Origin: Sphingomonas sp. ATCC 31555
GTDB lineage: Bacteria > Pseudomonadota > Alphaproteobacteria > Sphingomonadales > Sphingomonadaceae
Direction: 5' to 3'
Length of the DNA: 64,000 bases
Assembly: GCF_000282895.1 (NCBI RefSeq)
Contig: NZ_ALBQ01000034.1
Coordinates: 1 to 64,000, forward strand
How positions within the stretch are numbered: position 1 is the first letter of the stretch; each line of letters begins with the position of its first letter. Below, in pieces: positions 21,501-31,030 of this stretch. Position numbers and translations under genes: made by a program. Below the pieces are notes generated by a model. It did not search any database, had not been told where the DNA came from, and saw only the letters and a list, made by a program, of their open reading frames with translations.

Positions 21501-21533
21501 GAAAAGGGCCGGCGGATTGCCCCCGGCCGGCCC
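21501..21533 (-). terminator. Candidate terminator between the metalloprotease gene and modA
   Basis: GGGCCGG (21506-21512) pairs with CCGGCCC (21527-21533). Read on the minus strand, the stem runs into TTTTC (21505-21501), as expected after the metalloprotease gene that ends at 21614. The loop is 14 bases, so this is a moderate candidate. Confidence 0.45.
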
Positions 21534-21613
21534 CTCCCCTGTTATCCCAAGGCCCTGGCGAGCCTTGGAACATCTGCGCCGTGCGGAGCCCGCCCGAAGG
21601 CCCGCACTGGCAT

Positions 21614-22873
21614 TCAGGCGGCGCGCACCGCCATGGTTATCCCACCGCGGCGGCGCAGCGCCGCACCGGCGAATCCGAAACCGAACAGGATCGTCACCCA
21701 GCTCATCGGCTCCGGCACGGCCGTCACCGAACGATAGATGGCGGTGGAGTCGATCGTGTAATTGGTATTCGCCAGCACATCGAGGTTGAGGTTCCAGCCG
21801 ATAGCATCGAACGCCGCCAGATCGGTGGAAGTAATCACTCCCATCTCGCCATAGCAGAAGGTCGGATCCATCACGCCGATCTGGTTATAACCATCGCAGC
21901 CGCCGGCGTTGCTCGGCGTGTCCTTGAAATGCGACGCCTGGCGGCCGTCGCCATTATACGCGCCCGTCGACATCAGCGAGCGATTGTTGAACTGCGTGAG
22001 GCCGCCGTCCAGCGAGAAATAAGAGGCCGTGCCCACCGACCAGTCGAGCACCGGGCCGCTGCCGGGCGCGACATTGCGCGGATCGCTGCTGTAGCGGAAC
22101 AGGTCGAGCACCGATCCCGCCGACTGATTGTTCCAGTTGATGCTATTGCCAGTCGTGGCGTTCGGGCCGACGCCCGAATACTGATCGTACAGATCCACGC
22201 CGCTGGTGAAGCCCAGCGCATGGCCGATCTCGTGGATGGCGACGCCGATGAAGTCCATCTGGTTGGCGGAAATGCCGTTCATCGGATTGAAGTCGAACGC
22301 GAAGGCCGAGCTGAAGGTGATGTTCGCATCTGCCCCGCTCAGGCCGGTATAGCCCAGCGCCTTTAGATTGGCCGATGTCACCGACAGGCGGGCATTGTTG
22401 GTGCCAATCGATGTGTCATATTGCGAGGAATTGAGGTTGATACCCAGATTGCCGTTCAACGGCGCGTTGCGCACCATCGAAATGCCACGGATGGGGCCGA
22501 ACAACGGATCGTTAAAGGTGGTTTGCGACAGCACCGGCAGCACGGCGGACAGATCCAGCGCCGAATTGCCGACATCCCCCAGCGCCCCGATTACGTCCTC
22601 GGTCGCCACGCCATAGCGGGTGCTGGCGGTCGATCCGATCACGCCTTCGCGCAGGGCGCTGTAGCCCACGCCGAGATTCACGGTGACGTTGGTGGAGATC
22701 ACGCTTTCCCAGTAGGCAGCCGCGATCTTGAACCCGAGTTCCGCCTGGCTCCCGGTGACGCCGCCATTGTCGATGAGGTTGATCTTAAGCTGCGCCTGCG
22801 CCGGCACGGCAAATGCGGCGCCGCCCAACACGGCGCTCGCCATCAGAATCCGCAAGACCTTACGTAATGCCAT
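21614..22873 (-). CDS. Secreted zinc metalloprotease with PEP-CTERM sorting tail
   Basis: A 419-residue exported protein: signal peptide (cleavage near VPAQAQ, about 28), a catalytic region with HEIGHALGF at about 214-222 (the zinc-binding HExxHxxG pattern) and an Asp a few residues on, then a C-terminal tail VPEPMSWVTILFGFGFAGAA followed by LRRR. The tail is a PEP-CTERM signal: PEP motif, membrane segment, Arg cluster, recognised by an exosortase and linked to exopolysaccharide export. It resembles the NF038122-type metalloproteases. ATG 22873 is chosen over the upstream GTG because GGGGGA lies just before it. No exosortase gene is in the window. Confidence 0.88.
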   Translation of the reverse strand: MALRKVLRILMASAVLGGAAFAVPAQAQLKINLIDNGGVTGSQAELGFKIAAAYWESVISTNVTVNLGVGYSALREGVIGSTASTRYGVATEDVIGALGDVGNSALDLSAVLPVLSQTTFNDPLFGPIRGISMVRNAPLNGNLGINLNSSQYDTSIGTNNARLSVTSANLKALGYTGLSGADANITFSSAFAFDFNPMNGISANQMDFIGVAIHEIGHALGFTSGVDLYDQYSGVGPNATTGNSINWNNQSAGSVLDLFRYSSDPRNVAPGSGPVLDWSVGTASYFSLDGGLTQFNNRSLMSTGAYNGDGRQASHFKDTPSNAGGCDGYNQIGVMDPTFCYGEMGVITSTDLAAFDAIGWNLNLDVLANTNYTIDSTAIYRSVTAVPEPMSWVTILFGFGFAGAALRRRGGITMAVRAA

Positions 22874-23015
22874 GAATTCCCCCACTTTTCAGCAGACCGA
22901 GCTGTCGGCCTTCATGAGAGAATTAACGGTTTATTACGCGTTAACGTCAAGAGCGACAGAAAACGGGACACATATTTAGAAAAAAATGAGCAAAAATGTC
23001 ACACATTGAAACGTT

Positions 23016-23052
23016 CGCGGCACGATCGTGTTAGAGGCACGATCGTGCCGCG
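23016..23052 (-). terminator. 15-bp perfect hairpin downstream of the autotransporter gene
   Basis: CGCGGCACGATCGTG (23016-23030) is exactly mirrored at 23038-23052 with a 7-base loop, 5 bases beyond the autotransporter stop at 23058. Each arm contains the 10-base palindrome CACGATCGTG, so the locus is also two direct copies of a palindrome. There is no clear T-run on the minus strand. A terminator is the simplest reading; a binding site for a dimeric regulator is an alternative. Confidence 0.55.
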
Positions 23053-23057
23053 TGCCC

Positions 23058-26000
23058 TCAGAAGCCGAGTGACGCCGCGATCCGTACGCCATTGTCGTCG
23101 TTCCGGCTACCGATCGTTCCAGCATAGCCGGCACTTAGCCGCACCCGCTCCGTTGGCGCCCAGACGAGGTCCAGCGTGCCAGTGGCAGCGTCGCGAGACA
23201 GCGGCGTACCGGAAACCGAGAAGACGGGGCCGGCATCGAACTGCACCGTAGCGTTCGGTGCAGCGCCCTCGATTCGCCGAACCCACGCGCCGGTGCCGCG
23301 GACCGAGAAGCCCCGCGCCATGGGCGTTTCCACGCGAATGCCACCGCGGGCGAAGGTGAAGCTCTGCAACTGCGCCGTCCCACGCAACGCCGCCGCCCCG
23401 CCCTTCTCCGCAAAGCCTACGCCATGCAGCCGGTAATGGGCCATGCCGACGAATGGCGACACCGTGCCCCCGGCCAGTGCGAACGGGCGCTGCACCTCCG
23501 CAAAGCCGTGCAGCGTGGTCGTATCGTAGTCCGCCCGTAGCGAGTCGCGGAACGAGGCAATCGCGACCACGCGATCGGTTCGGTTACGGGTCCAGCCATA
23601 GCCGATGCCGGCTCGCACATCGAACGGCCCCGCCTGCACGCCAGCGGCGGCGAGCAGGTGGACGGTGCGCGCCTGCGCGTCGCGTGCCAAGCCGCTCATA
23701 CGCAGCTTGGTACGGGTATAGCCCGCCGCGATGCCGGCACGCACGGTGCCGAAGCTGCGATCGATACCGCCAACGCCGCCGATCGTTGAACGTCGCGTTG
23801 CCATTGCCTCGACGTCGCCGTCATTGGTGCCGGCGCCGCTGACATAGTTGCCCCAAACACCATATCGTCCATCGGACCCTCGCAGGTGCGCCTCCACCGC
23901 ATTCTGCACCTGCTGCGCATCTTGCACGGTAACCGCGCCGAGCGATCCATAGACCTGTCCAGACAGCGCATCGAGGCCTGCTCGGGTTGCGCCGTCATCC
24001 GCTAGTGTCGTAATCGCGCTATACGCCGCATTTGCGGTGCCGAGCGCGCCCAGGCCGCTCGCGGTCGCCCGCTGGTTGCCCGTCCCCGCGATGCGAACCA
24101 GCCCGACACGGCTGCGTACCACATCCGCGAACAGGCGATCGGCGGCATAGGCAAGCCGCAGTTCAGTATTGCCTGCCACTTGGTCCACCGTAGCATAGGT
24201 GCCGGTAAGTCCGCCGGCTGCGGTCAGCAGTGTATAGCGCATGCCAATCCCGCCGCGCGTACCCGCAAGCTGCAGGCGCGCACCCGGCGCGATCGCCGCA
24301 GCGCCGCCTACCGCGATCAGGTCAGACGCTCCGTTGGCAGCGATCGTCGCGAGATAAGTGCTGCCCTGCCCTTGGAAGAAGGCACCCGTTACGGTCAGCG
24401 TGCCGACATTTGGAGCCGTGGCGGTCGCGCCGGCCGCCGGCACCGCCAGCACCGTGGCGCCACCGCTGCCACCGGGCGAGACGACACCGCCTGCAGCCAG
24501 CGAAAGCGCCGCCACGCGACCAGTGCCGGTGAAGCTGCCACTGGCAATCGACAACGCGAACGCCGCATCGCCATCAAACGCCAAGCTGCCTCCCAGGATG
24601 CGCACCGTGCCGCTAAAGCCGGGCTGCGCAGCCAGCGCCACGCTCCCGGTACCGGACTTTGCGAGGATACCCGTACCGCTTAACGTCCCTTCGAACCGGC
24701 CGTCGAAATTCTGGTCGATCTGCAGGGTACCGTCGGTACGGATGGCGCCCAACAGCTTGTTGGTGTCGCCGATCAAGGTGGCGCCCGCCGCGATAGCCGT
24801 CCCCTCGCTGAAATTGGCGGGCGTTGCCAGCGTCCAGCTGCCGACCTCCACGACCAGTCGCTCGAAGTCTACCGCGCCGCTGAAGGTGCCGCCGTTCGGA
24901 CCGCTCAATACGACCGTATCGGTGCCTTGCCAGCCGTTGATCAGGCCGCTCACGCCCGTCTTCATCCCGCGCTGCACGAACACGTCGTCGCCATAGCTGA
25001 AGTAGATGTTGCCCGTGACGGTACCGCCATCGGAGACAAAGCGGTTTCCATCACCGAACAAGGATTCGCCCAGCCACACGTCGCCGGTGATGCTGCCGCG
25101 ATTGACGATATCCGCATTGGCACCATAGACCGCCACGCCGGCGCCTTTAATGGTGCCGGTCGCCTCGTTGACCAGGATGCTTCGGCTGCTCAGTTCGACT
25201 GCGCTCCCCTTGCGGCTTTCCAGAATACCGCTGTTGGTAACGCTGCCACCACCTTGCAACGACGTGTAGAATGCCGTGCCGTCGACGATGATCTGCCCGC
25301 TGTTGACCAGTGTCTGGACATATCCTCCATCGACCGCCTTGCCGGCATCGCCGATGATCGAGCCGGTGTTGATCAGCGTCGTCGCCCCACCAATGGCGGT
25401 GCCGTTGCTCGCCATGCGGATGGTGCCGCTGTTGGTGACACTCGTGCCGCCGCAGATCGCGGTCGCGCCATAGTTGTTCACGCTGGCCGCTGCGGTGATC
25501 GTCCCGGCGTTCTCGAAGTTCGCGCCGCCGGCGGCGACGCCGCACGATCCGTTGCTGTTCCAATAGGGATAGTCGTTGCCCAGAGCAGTTGCCGTGATCG
25601 TCCCGCGACTGATCACGGTCAAGCCGGTGTTGGCACCCGTTCCGTAGGCTCCGCCGTTCGTCAACAAGCCTTCGACGGTTGCGCCGGTCAGGTCGATAGC
25701 CGGACCGCTGCCTACAGTGATGTCGGCGCGCACATCTACAGTGCCGGTGCCGACCAGCCCCAAGCGCTGGCCAAGTGCCGCCTCGGAAAGAGTGAGCTTC
25801 GCCCCGTTCTGCACTTCATAGGCCGTCCGTTCGAATCCGGTATGCGCAGCAGTGACCGTGGTCGTGTCAGCGTCTACAAGGTAGCGGATGGTGTCGATTC
25901 CGTCTCCGGCATCGATTCCGCCCGTTACCCCAGCCAGCGGACGCGATGTGGCGGCGTCCAACCGGACGACCACCAGGTCGTCCCCAGAACCAAGGGATAG

Positions 26001-27986
26001 CGCGCCATTCACGCTGCCCCCGGCATCGATGAACACATCCGCAGAAGTACTATAGCTCTGGCTGTTGAAACGGACGTCGCCATTGATCGTCCCGGCGTTG
26101 CGCACGGTAGCCTGGCTTCCGTTGCGCGCATCGATGCCGATGACGCCGCCAATCACCCCGTCTGCGAGATTGTCGATCGTGCCACCGCTGTTGACGGTGA
26201 TACCTGCCGTACCGCCAGTGATGGTTCCGCTGTTGCTCAAGCGCGCGCCGCTGATGCTGACGCCGCTCGTGGTGCCGGTGATCGTTCCGCTGTTCCGCGA
26301 TGCACCGACCGAGCTAACGCTGTACCCAGCCTCCAGCACCGCGCCAATGCCTGCGCTGGCGCCGATCGTGCCCGTGTTGATCAGCGGGACGTAGCTTGCG
26401 CGCACGCCCGAGGTCCGTCCGCGGATGGTGCCGTTGTTGGTGAGCGAGACCGCATCCCCCGAAACCGAGGAAGCGTAGTTGGACATGTCTACGCCGGCAT
26501 AGCTGCCTTCGATCAACCCGCTGTTGGTAAACGATCCGGAATAGATGATCGCCGCCGCGTAGTAAGAGGCCTCCGAACGCAGCGTACCGCGATTCTCCAC
26601 GTCCAGGCGCTGCTGGTATGCACCGTAGTTGGTCATGAGCGCCGCCGCATAGGCGTTGGCGCCGACCGACATTGATGCTTCGTTGACCAGCACGCCGGTT
26701 CCGCTCGCGGTGAGCCCAGCGAGACCACTAAAATCGGCCGCAACCGTAATCTGCGCGCCCTGCCCCACTTCGACCCCGAGCCGCCCGACGTTGCTCGGCA
26801 GCCCCGCGCGCGTGAGCGTTCCATTTCCATCCACCGCGAGTTGCAGCTGGTTGTTGCCCGCGCCTAGGTCGACGGTGCCGGTTATGCTGTCGATCCTTCC
26901 CGTCGCTACATCATAATGCGCGCTCAGCGTATCATCGCTTGCGCCGAGCAGCACATCGCCCTGGATCGTCCCTTTGCGGGTGTCGACTGTACTTGCGAAC
27001 ACGCCGCTCGTAGCCACAACGGAGCCGACGATCGCCCCCTGGTTGGACAGCGAAATTGCACTCCCGGAACGGATCGCAACCACGCCCCCGCTGGCGATCA
27101 CGCCCGTCGCTGCGTTCGAAAGGCTGAGATAGCCGGTCGATGCCAGGGCGGCACCGCTGCCAACATTGCGAATCGTGCCGCTGTTGTTGCCGTAGATGCC
27201 GTCGGCGGAAACCGCCTCAGCGGAGCTGTTGGACTGAATCGTACCGCTGTTCGTCAACGTCACTGCGGTGCCGGTCACCCCCACTGCGGCAGCACTGCCG
27301 CCATCAATCATCCCTCGATTGTCGACATTGGTAACTCGCCCGGCAATGCCGCCGATCACGCCGCTGGAACGATTGACCACGCCCGAGATGTACGCACCGG
27401 AAGTAGCCACGATTGCAGCGCCGGACGACGCCGTGACGGTTCCGGCATTGTCAACCGAGCCATAGGCGCTGCCGCTCGTCGAACTTCTGGCAAACTGGAT
27501 GCCGGTGCTGCCGGTGACGCTGGCACCTTCGCTTACGGTGATCGTGCTGCTGCTACTCGTATAGCTAGGCACCAGCGTGCCCGGCGCCGGCCAGGGCCAC
27601 ACTGGTACGCTTGCGCCGGCATAAGGATCGAACGGGATGTAGACGAGATCGCCGCCCCGGACGAGCACGCCCGTCTTGGTCCCGCCATCCACCGAACCCT
27701 TGACCGCAATGTTCGTGGAAAGGGCCGAATTTACCACCGCCGCATCGCTGCCTGCGCCGATCGTCGCGCCTTGAGCGATCGTCACCTGCTGCTGAAATGT
27801 CGAAACATTAAGGCCGCCAGCCACCATGCCGGTGCACGTCGTCGTTGTCTGGCCGTTTGTCGTGGTTGTGCACTGCGCCGCCGCCGGATGCGCAAGCCCA
27901 ACCACCAGCGCAGCCATGCTTGCGCTCATGCAAAAACGAACGGAGCGTCGCTGCACACGCAGCAACGGACGCAGAATACCGGCCAT
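23058..27986 (-). CDS. Large autotransporter (type Va) with repetitive beta-helix passenger
   Basis: A 1642-residue outer-membrane/surface protein. The signal peptide ends near AHPAAAQ (about 38). The passenger (about 39-1370) is built of short repeats around the core NSGTI/NxGTI, the pattern of a right-handed beta-helix, and contains three longer modules with GDV..G..DD-type acidic turns (for example LGSGDDLVVVRLDAATSRPL). Near 1130 there is a PATR-like block, LAKSGTGSVALAAQPGFSGT, that often precedes the barrel. The last about 265 residues form the autotransporter barrel and end in Phe (RIAASLGF). Likely roles are adhesion or biofilm formation; no catalytic triad was recognised. ATG 27986 has GGGGGA upstream. 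Confidence 0.9.
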   Translation of the reverse strand: MAGILRPLLRVQRRSVRFCMSASMAALVVGLAHPAAAQCTTTTNGQTTTTCTGMVAGGLNVSTFQQQVTIAQGATIGAGSDAAVVNSALSTNIAVKGSVDGGTKTGVLVRGGDLVYIPFDPYAGASVPVWPWPAPGTLVPSYTSSSSTITVSEGASVTGSTGIQFARSSTSGSAYGSVDNAGTVTASSGAAIVATSGAYISGVVNRSSGVIGGIAGRVTNVDNRGMIDGGSAAAVGVTGTAVTLTNSGTIQSNSSAEAVSADGIYGNNSGTIRNVGSGAALASTGYLSLSNAATGVIASGGVVAIRSGSAISLSNQGAIVGSVVATSGVFASTVDTRKGTIQGDVLLGASDDTLSAHYDVATGRIDSITGTVDLGAGNNQLQLAVDGNGTLTRAGLPSNVGRLGVEVGQGAQITVAADFSGLAGLTASGTGVLVNEASMSVGANAYAAALMTNYGAYQQRLDVENRGTLRSEASYYAAAIIYSGSFTNSGLIEGSYAGVDMSNYASSVSGDAVSLTNNGTIRGRTSGVRASYVPLINTGTIGASAGIGAVLEAGYSVSSVGASRNSGTITGTTSGVSISGARLSNSGTITGGTAGITVNSGGTIDNLADGVIGGVIGIDARNGSQATVRNAGTINGDVRFNSQSYSTSADVFIDAGGSVNGALSLGSGDDLVVVRLDAATSRPLAGVTGGIDAGDGIDTIRYLVDADTTTVTAAHTGFERTAYEVQNGAKLTLSEAALGQRLGLVGTGTVDVRADITVGSGPAIDLTGATVEGLLTNGGAYGTGANTGLTVISRGTITATALGNDYPYWNSNGSCGVAAGGANFENAGTITAAASVNNYGATAICGGTSVTNSGTIRMASNGTAIGGATTLINTGSIIGDAGKAVDGGYVQTLVNSGQIIVDGTAFYTSLQGGGSVTNSGILESRKGSAVELSSRSILVNEATGTIKGAGVAVYGANADIVNRGSITGDVWLGESLFGDGNRFVSDGGTVTGNIYFSYGDDVFVQRGMKTGVSGLINGWQGTDTVVLSGPNGGTFSGAVDFERLVVEVGSWTLATPANFSEGTAIAAGATLIGDTNKLLGAIRTDGTLQIDQNFDGRFEGTLSGTGILAKSGTGSVALAAQPGFSGTVRILGGSLAFDGDAAFALSIASGSFTGTGRVAALSLAAGGVVSPGGSGGATVLAVPAAGATATAPNVGTLTVTGAFFQGQGSTYLATIAANGASDLIAVGGAAAIAPGARLQLAGTRGGIGMRYTLLTAAGGLTGTYATVDQVAGNTELRLAYAADRLFADVVRSRVGLVRIAGTGNQRATASGLGALGTANAAYSAITTLADDGATRAGLDALSGQVYGSLGAVTVQDAQQVQNAVEAHLRGSDGRYGVWGNYVSGAGTNDGDVEAMATRRSTIGGVGGIDRSFGTVRAGIAAGYTRTKLRMSGLARDAQARTVHLLAAAGVQAGPFDVRAGIGYGWTRNRTDRVVAIASFRDSLRADYDTTTLHGFAEVQRPFALAGGTVSPFVGMAHYRLHGVGFAEKGGAAALRGTAQLQSFTFARGGIRVETPMARGFSVRGTGAWVRRIEGAAPNATVQFDAGPVFSVSGTPLSRDAATGTLDLVWAPTERVRLSAGYAGTIGSRNDDNGVRIAASLGF

Positions 27987-28108
27987 CTCTTGTAGTCCCC
28001 CATTTCGCGCAAGAACTTGCGCATTCGCGCCTATGTCGCAGAAAAATGGGGGTGTCTACTTTCAGAATGACCGCGCAACAGCAACACCTCGCCTTCCGGT
28101 CGGCTTCC

Positions 28109-28136
28109 GTATAAACACCTATACTCCTGTTTATAC
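28109..28136. promoter_or_regulatory. 9-bp inverted repeat, likely operator in a divergent promoter
   Basis: GTATAAACA (28109-28117) is exactly mirrored by TGTTTATAC (28128-28136) with a 10-base spacer that contains TATACT. It sits in the 28000-28228 gap between the divergent autotransporter and TonB receptor genes, about 92 bases before the receptor start. The size and symmetry fit a dimeric repressor or activator; no regulator gene is adjacent. Confidence 0.6.
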
Positions 28137-28228
28137 AAGATAAATCGCCCGCGCCATGCCCCGCGAGGCAGCCATTGTTTCTATAACGAAAGCATCTCTC
28201 GCTACTCCAGACACGAGCAGGGTGACCC

Positions 28229-30706
28229 GTGAACAGTCGAACTGTCCTTCTAAGCCTGATTGCCACCAGCGCACTTGCGACACCGGCACTGGCGCAGTCC
28301 AATGCCGACGCGCAGAGCAAGGAAACTCAAGAACAAGTTCGCCCAGTCGAAGAAAAGGAAGTCTTCTCCACTGGCGTGGCCAAGGGACGCGATCGCTTGG
28401 ATAGCGCCACCTCCACAAGCTCCCTCAAGGGCATTGAGGCACAGAAGTTGGGCCCAGTCGGCCTCGCCGACATCCTGCGTACCATGGCGGGCATCCGGGT
28501 GGAGAACGGCATCAGCGAAGGCAACAACAACTATACCGTGCGCGGCCTGCCGATCGGATCGGGCGGCTCCAAATATGTCCAAATTGAGGAAGACGGCCTG
28601 CCCGTCGTCGAATTCAACGACATCTTCAACATGGCCGGCGACTCCTTCGTCCGCGCCGACTTCACGATCGCCCAGATCGAAACGATCCGCGGCGGCTCCG
28701 CCTCCACCTTCGCGACCGGGTCGCCCGGCGGCCTGATCAACCTCATCTCCAAAACGGGCGACGTCGAGGGCGGCTCGATCCAGATGACGGCGGGCCTCGA
28801 TTACGACCTGAAGCGCATTGACTTCGATTATGGCGCCAAGCTCAGCGACAGCCTGCGCTTCCATGTCGGCGGCTTTTATCGGGTCGGCGAAGGCCCGCGC
28901 GCTACCGGCATGACATCGTTCAAGGGCGGCCAACTCAAGCTGAACGTCACAAAGCAGTTCTCCAACGGCTATATTAGGGCCTATGCCAAGCTGCTCGACG
29001 ATCGCGCGCCCAGCTATGCCACCTATCCGGTGACGATCACCGGCACCAACGACAAGCCGGTGATCGGTAACATCGCCGGGTTCGACATTCTGAAGGACAC
29101 GATGTTCTCACCGAACGTCAGCGCGATGATCACGCTCGACGGCAACAACCAGCCGGCGCGCTATCCGGTAAAGAACGGCCAAAACCCCCAGTCCAAGTCG
29201 TTGGGCCTGGAAGCGCAGTTCGATCTCGGCGGCTGGACGCTCACGAACAGGATGCGCTACGCTGACACCTCGGGCGAGTTCCTGCGCGGTTTCCCGAGCA
29301 CGGTCGCCCCGATGGCGACGCTTGCCGCTTCGCTGGCAGGCGCGGGTGCGACCGCCACCTACGCGACCGGCCCGAACGCCGGCAAGGCGGTGCCGGGGAG
29401 TGCGAATGGGAATGGTCTGCTGGCCAACTTTTTCGTCAACACCTACAACTTGCGCAACGGCAACCATTTCGCCAACGACTTCCGCGGAACACGCGTGTGG
29501 AAGGTCGGTCAGGGCGATCTGACGGTCACCGGCGGCCTCTATGTCGCGTCGCAGACGATCGCGGTCGAGGCGCTACAGATCTCGATGGTTACCGATGTCG
29601 TCGGCGGCGGCCAGGGCTCGCTTGTCAACCTCACCAGCGCCGCCGGCGTCGCCCAGACGCAGGACGGCATCTACGCTTATAGCCGCAACGGACCGCGCCT
29701 GCGCCGCTCGTTCGACGTCGACTACAGCTTCTTCGCGCCCTATGCCTCGGTGAACTACCATATCGGCAAGATCGCGATCGGCGGCAGCCTGCGCTACGAT
29801 ACCGGCAGCGCCCGCGGCTGGATGGTCGGGGCCGATCTCGGCGACGGTCGCAACGGTACGGTCAGCTACGACATGAACGGCGATGGCCGGATCAGCGCGC
29901 CCGAAACCCGCGTCTCGGCCCTGCCGCTCGGGCGCCCGGCACCGGTGAACTACAACTTCAAATATCTCAGCTATTCGGCCGGCATCAACTATCGCGCCGC
30001 CGAGCCGCTCGCCTTCTTCGCCCGCTACAGCCGAGGCGGCCGCGCGAATGCGGACAAGATCCTGTTCACCAGCGCGATCGACAACGGCACCGGCAAGCTG
30101 ACCGCCTCCGAACACGGCTTCGACATCGTCCGCCAGCTCGAAGGCGGGCTGAAGTTCCGCAAGAACGGCATCACGCTGAACGCGACGAGCTTCCTGGCTT
30201 ATGCCGACGATCACAACCAGCTGAACGCGACGGCGACCTGGACCTACCGCACTTACCGCACCTACGGCCTCGAACTGGAAGGCGGCATCCGTCGCGGTCC
30301 GTTCAGCATGGTCGCGGGCGCGACCTACACCAAGGCAAAGATCACCGAGGACAAGATCGATCCGACGCTCACCGGCAAGGAACCGCGCCACCAGCCGGCC
30401 TGGACGCTGCAGGCGACGCCGCAGGTCGACACCAAATATGCAACCATCGGCGCCAGCGTGGTGACGATCACCAGCAGCTATGCGCAGGACGTGAACCAGC
30501 TCAAGATGCCCGGCTTCACCACCGTCGGCGGCTTCGTGATCCTGCATCCCACCAAGGCCATCGATGTCGCGCTGACCGGTACCAACCTGTTCAACGCCAA
30601 GGGCTTCCTAGACATCAGCCAGAGCACGATGCCGACAACCGGCATCGGCTGGGCACGATCGGTGCAGGGACGCACGCTGGCCGCCTCGGTGCGCTTCAAC
30701 TTCTGA
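28229..30706 (+). CDS. TonB-dependent receptor
   Basis: An outer-membrane active transporter of 825 residues. The signal peptide ends near TPALAQ (about 22). The plug includes GLADILRTMAGIRVENG, YTVRGLPIG, IAQIETIRGGSASTFATGSP and GGLINLISKTG; the barrel ends in LAASVRFNF with the terminal Phe. The start is a GTG at 28229 with AGGG upstream, giving MNSRTVLLSLIATSALA. The barrel shows FDVDYSFFAPYASVNYHIG and DMNGDGRISAPETR, an EF-hand-like acidic loop that may bind calcium. Homologous receptors in sphingomonads include siderophore-type and oligosaccharide-type proteins; I cannot choose. It is a single-gene unit, closed by the terminator at 30733 and probably controlled by the inverted repeat at 28109. 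Confidence 0.92.
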   Translation: MNSRTVLLSLIATSALATPALAQSNADAQSKETQEQVRPVEEKEVFSTGVAKGRDRLDSATSTSSLKGIEAQKLGPVGLADILRTMAGIRVENGISEGNNNYTVRGLPIGSGGSKYVQIEEDGLPVVEFNDIFNMAGDSFVRADFTIAQIETIRGGSASTFATGSPGGLINLISKTGDVEGGSIQMTAGLDYDLKRIDFDYGAKLSDSLRFHVGGFYRVGEGPRATGMTSFKGGQLKLNVTKQFSNGYIRAYAKLLDDRAPSYATYPVTITGTNDKPVIGNIAGFDILKDTMFSPNVSAMITLDGNNQPARYPVKNGQNPQSKSLGLEAQFDLGGWTLTNRMRYADTSGEFLRGFPSTVAPMATLAASLAGAGATATYATGPNAGKAVPGSANGNGLLANFFVNTYNLRNGNHFANDFRGTRVWKVGQGDLTVTGGLYVASQTIAVEALQISMVTDVVGGGQGSLVNLTSAAGVAQTQDGIYAYSRNGPRLRRSFDVDYSFFAPYASVNYHIGKIAIGGSLRYDTGSARGWMVGADLGDGRNGTVSYDMNGDGRISAPETRVSALPLGRPAPVNYNFKYLSYSAGINYRAAEPLAFFARYSRGGRANADKILFTSAIDNGTGKLTASEHGFDIVRQLEGGLKFRKNGITLNATSFLAYADDHNQLNATATWTYRTYRTYGLELEGGIRRGPFSMVAGATYTKAKITEDKIDPTLTGKEPRHQPAWTLQATPQVDTKYATIGASVVTITSSYAQDVNQLKMPGFTTVGGFVILHPTKAIDVALTGTNLFNAKGFLDISQSTMPTTGIGWARSVQGRTLAASVRFNF

Positions 30707-30732
30707 TCGCACACACCTGTCGAACCCCAGGA

Positions 30733-30766
30733 CGCCGGTCGCGGACCTTCCCGCGGCCGGCGTTTT
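30733..30766 (+). terminator. Rho-independent terminator after the TonB receptor gene
   Basis: A 12-bp stem with one G-T pair (30733-30744 with 30751-30762), a 6-base loop and TTTT at 30763-30766. It separates the receptor from the rhodopsin unit. Confidence 0.75.
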
Positions 30767-31030
30767 CCATGTTGTTCGTGACGGTAGCGAAAATAACCAC
30801 CCTAATGTACAGGTCGACTCCTACGCCAATCAGTAACATTATCTCCTCAGAAAATGGTTAGACAGAGTTTGTACGCCGGCATGCGTATGCCCGACGTCCA
30901 GCAGCTTCATCTGATCTTTTTCGGCATGGAAGCTTGTGCGTTATTTTGCACCAACAACGCGCTGGTCCCGGGATCCTGTGTTCTGAGCGTACCACCCGGC
31001 AAGATCAGAGCGATCCTAGGAGAGTTTCTG
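30767..31030 (+). promoter_or_regulatory. Upstream region of the rhodopsin unit
   Basis: This stretch is less GC-rich than its surroundings and must carry the promoter for the rhodopsin-blh unit. It is open in the rhodopsin frame back to 30854, but those residues look random and have no ribosome site, whereas AGGAGAG (31018-31024) directly precedes ATG 31031. I did not find a convincing -35/-10 pair or a sigma-factor-specific site. Confidence 0.4.

Noticed and set aside
24927..27995. Plus-strand open frames across the autotransporter gene.
   Set aside because: They mirror the repetitive autotransporter on the other strand; the minus-strand product has a signal peptide, repeats and a barrel, the plus-strand frames do not.
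30854..31030. Earlier start for the rhodopsin, adding 59 residues.
   Set aside because: The added residues are not membrane-like or family-like, and AGGAGAG directly precedes the ATG at 31031.
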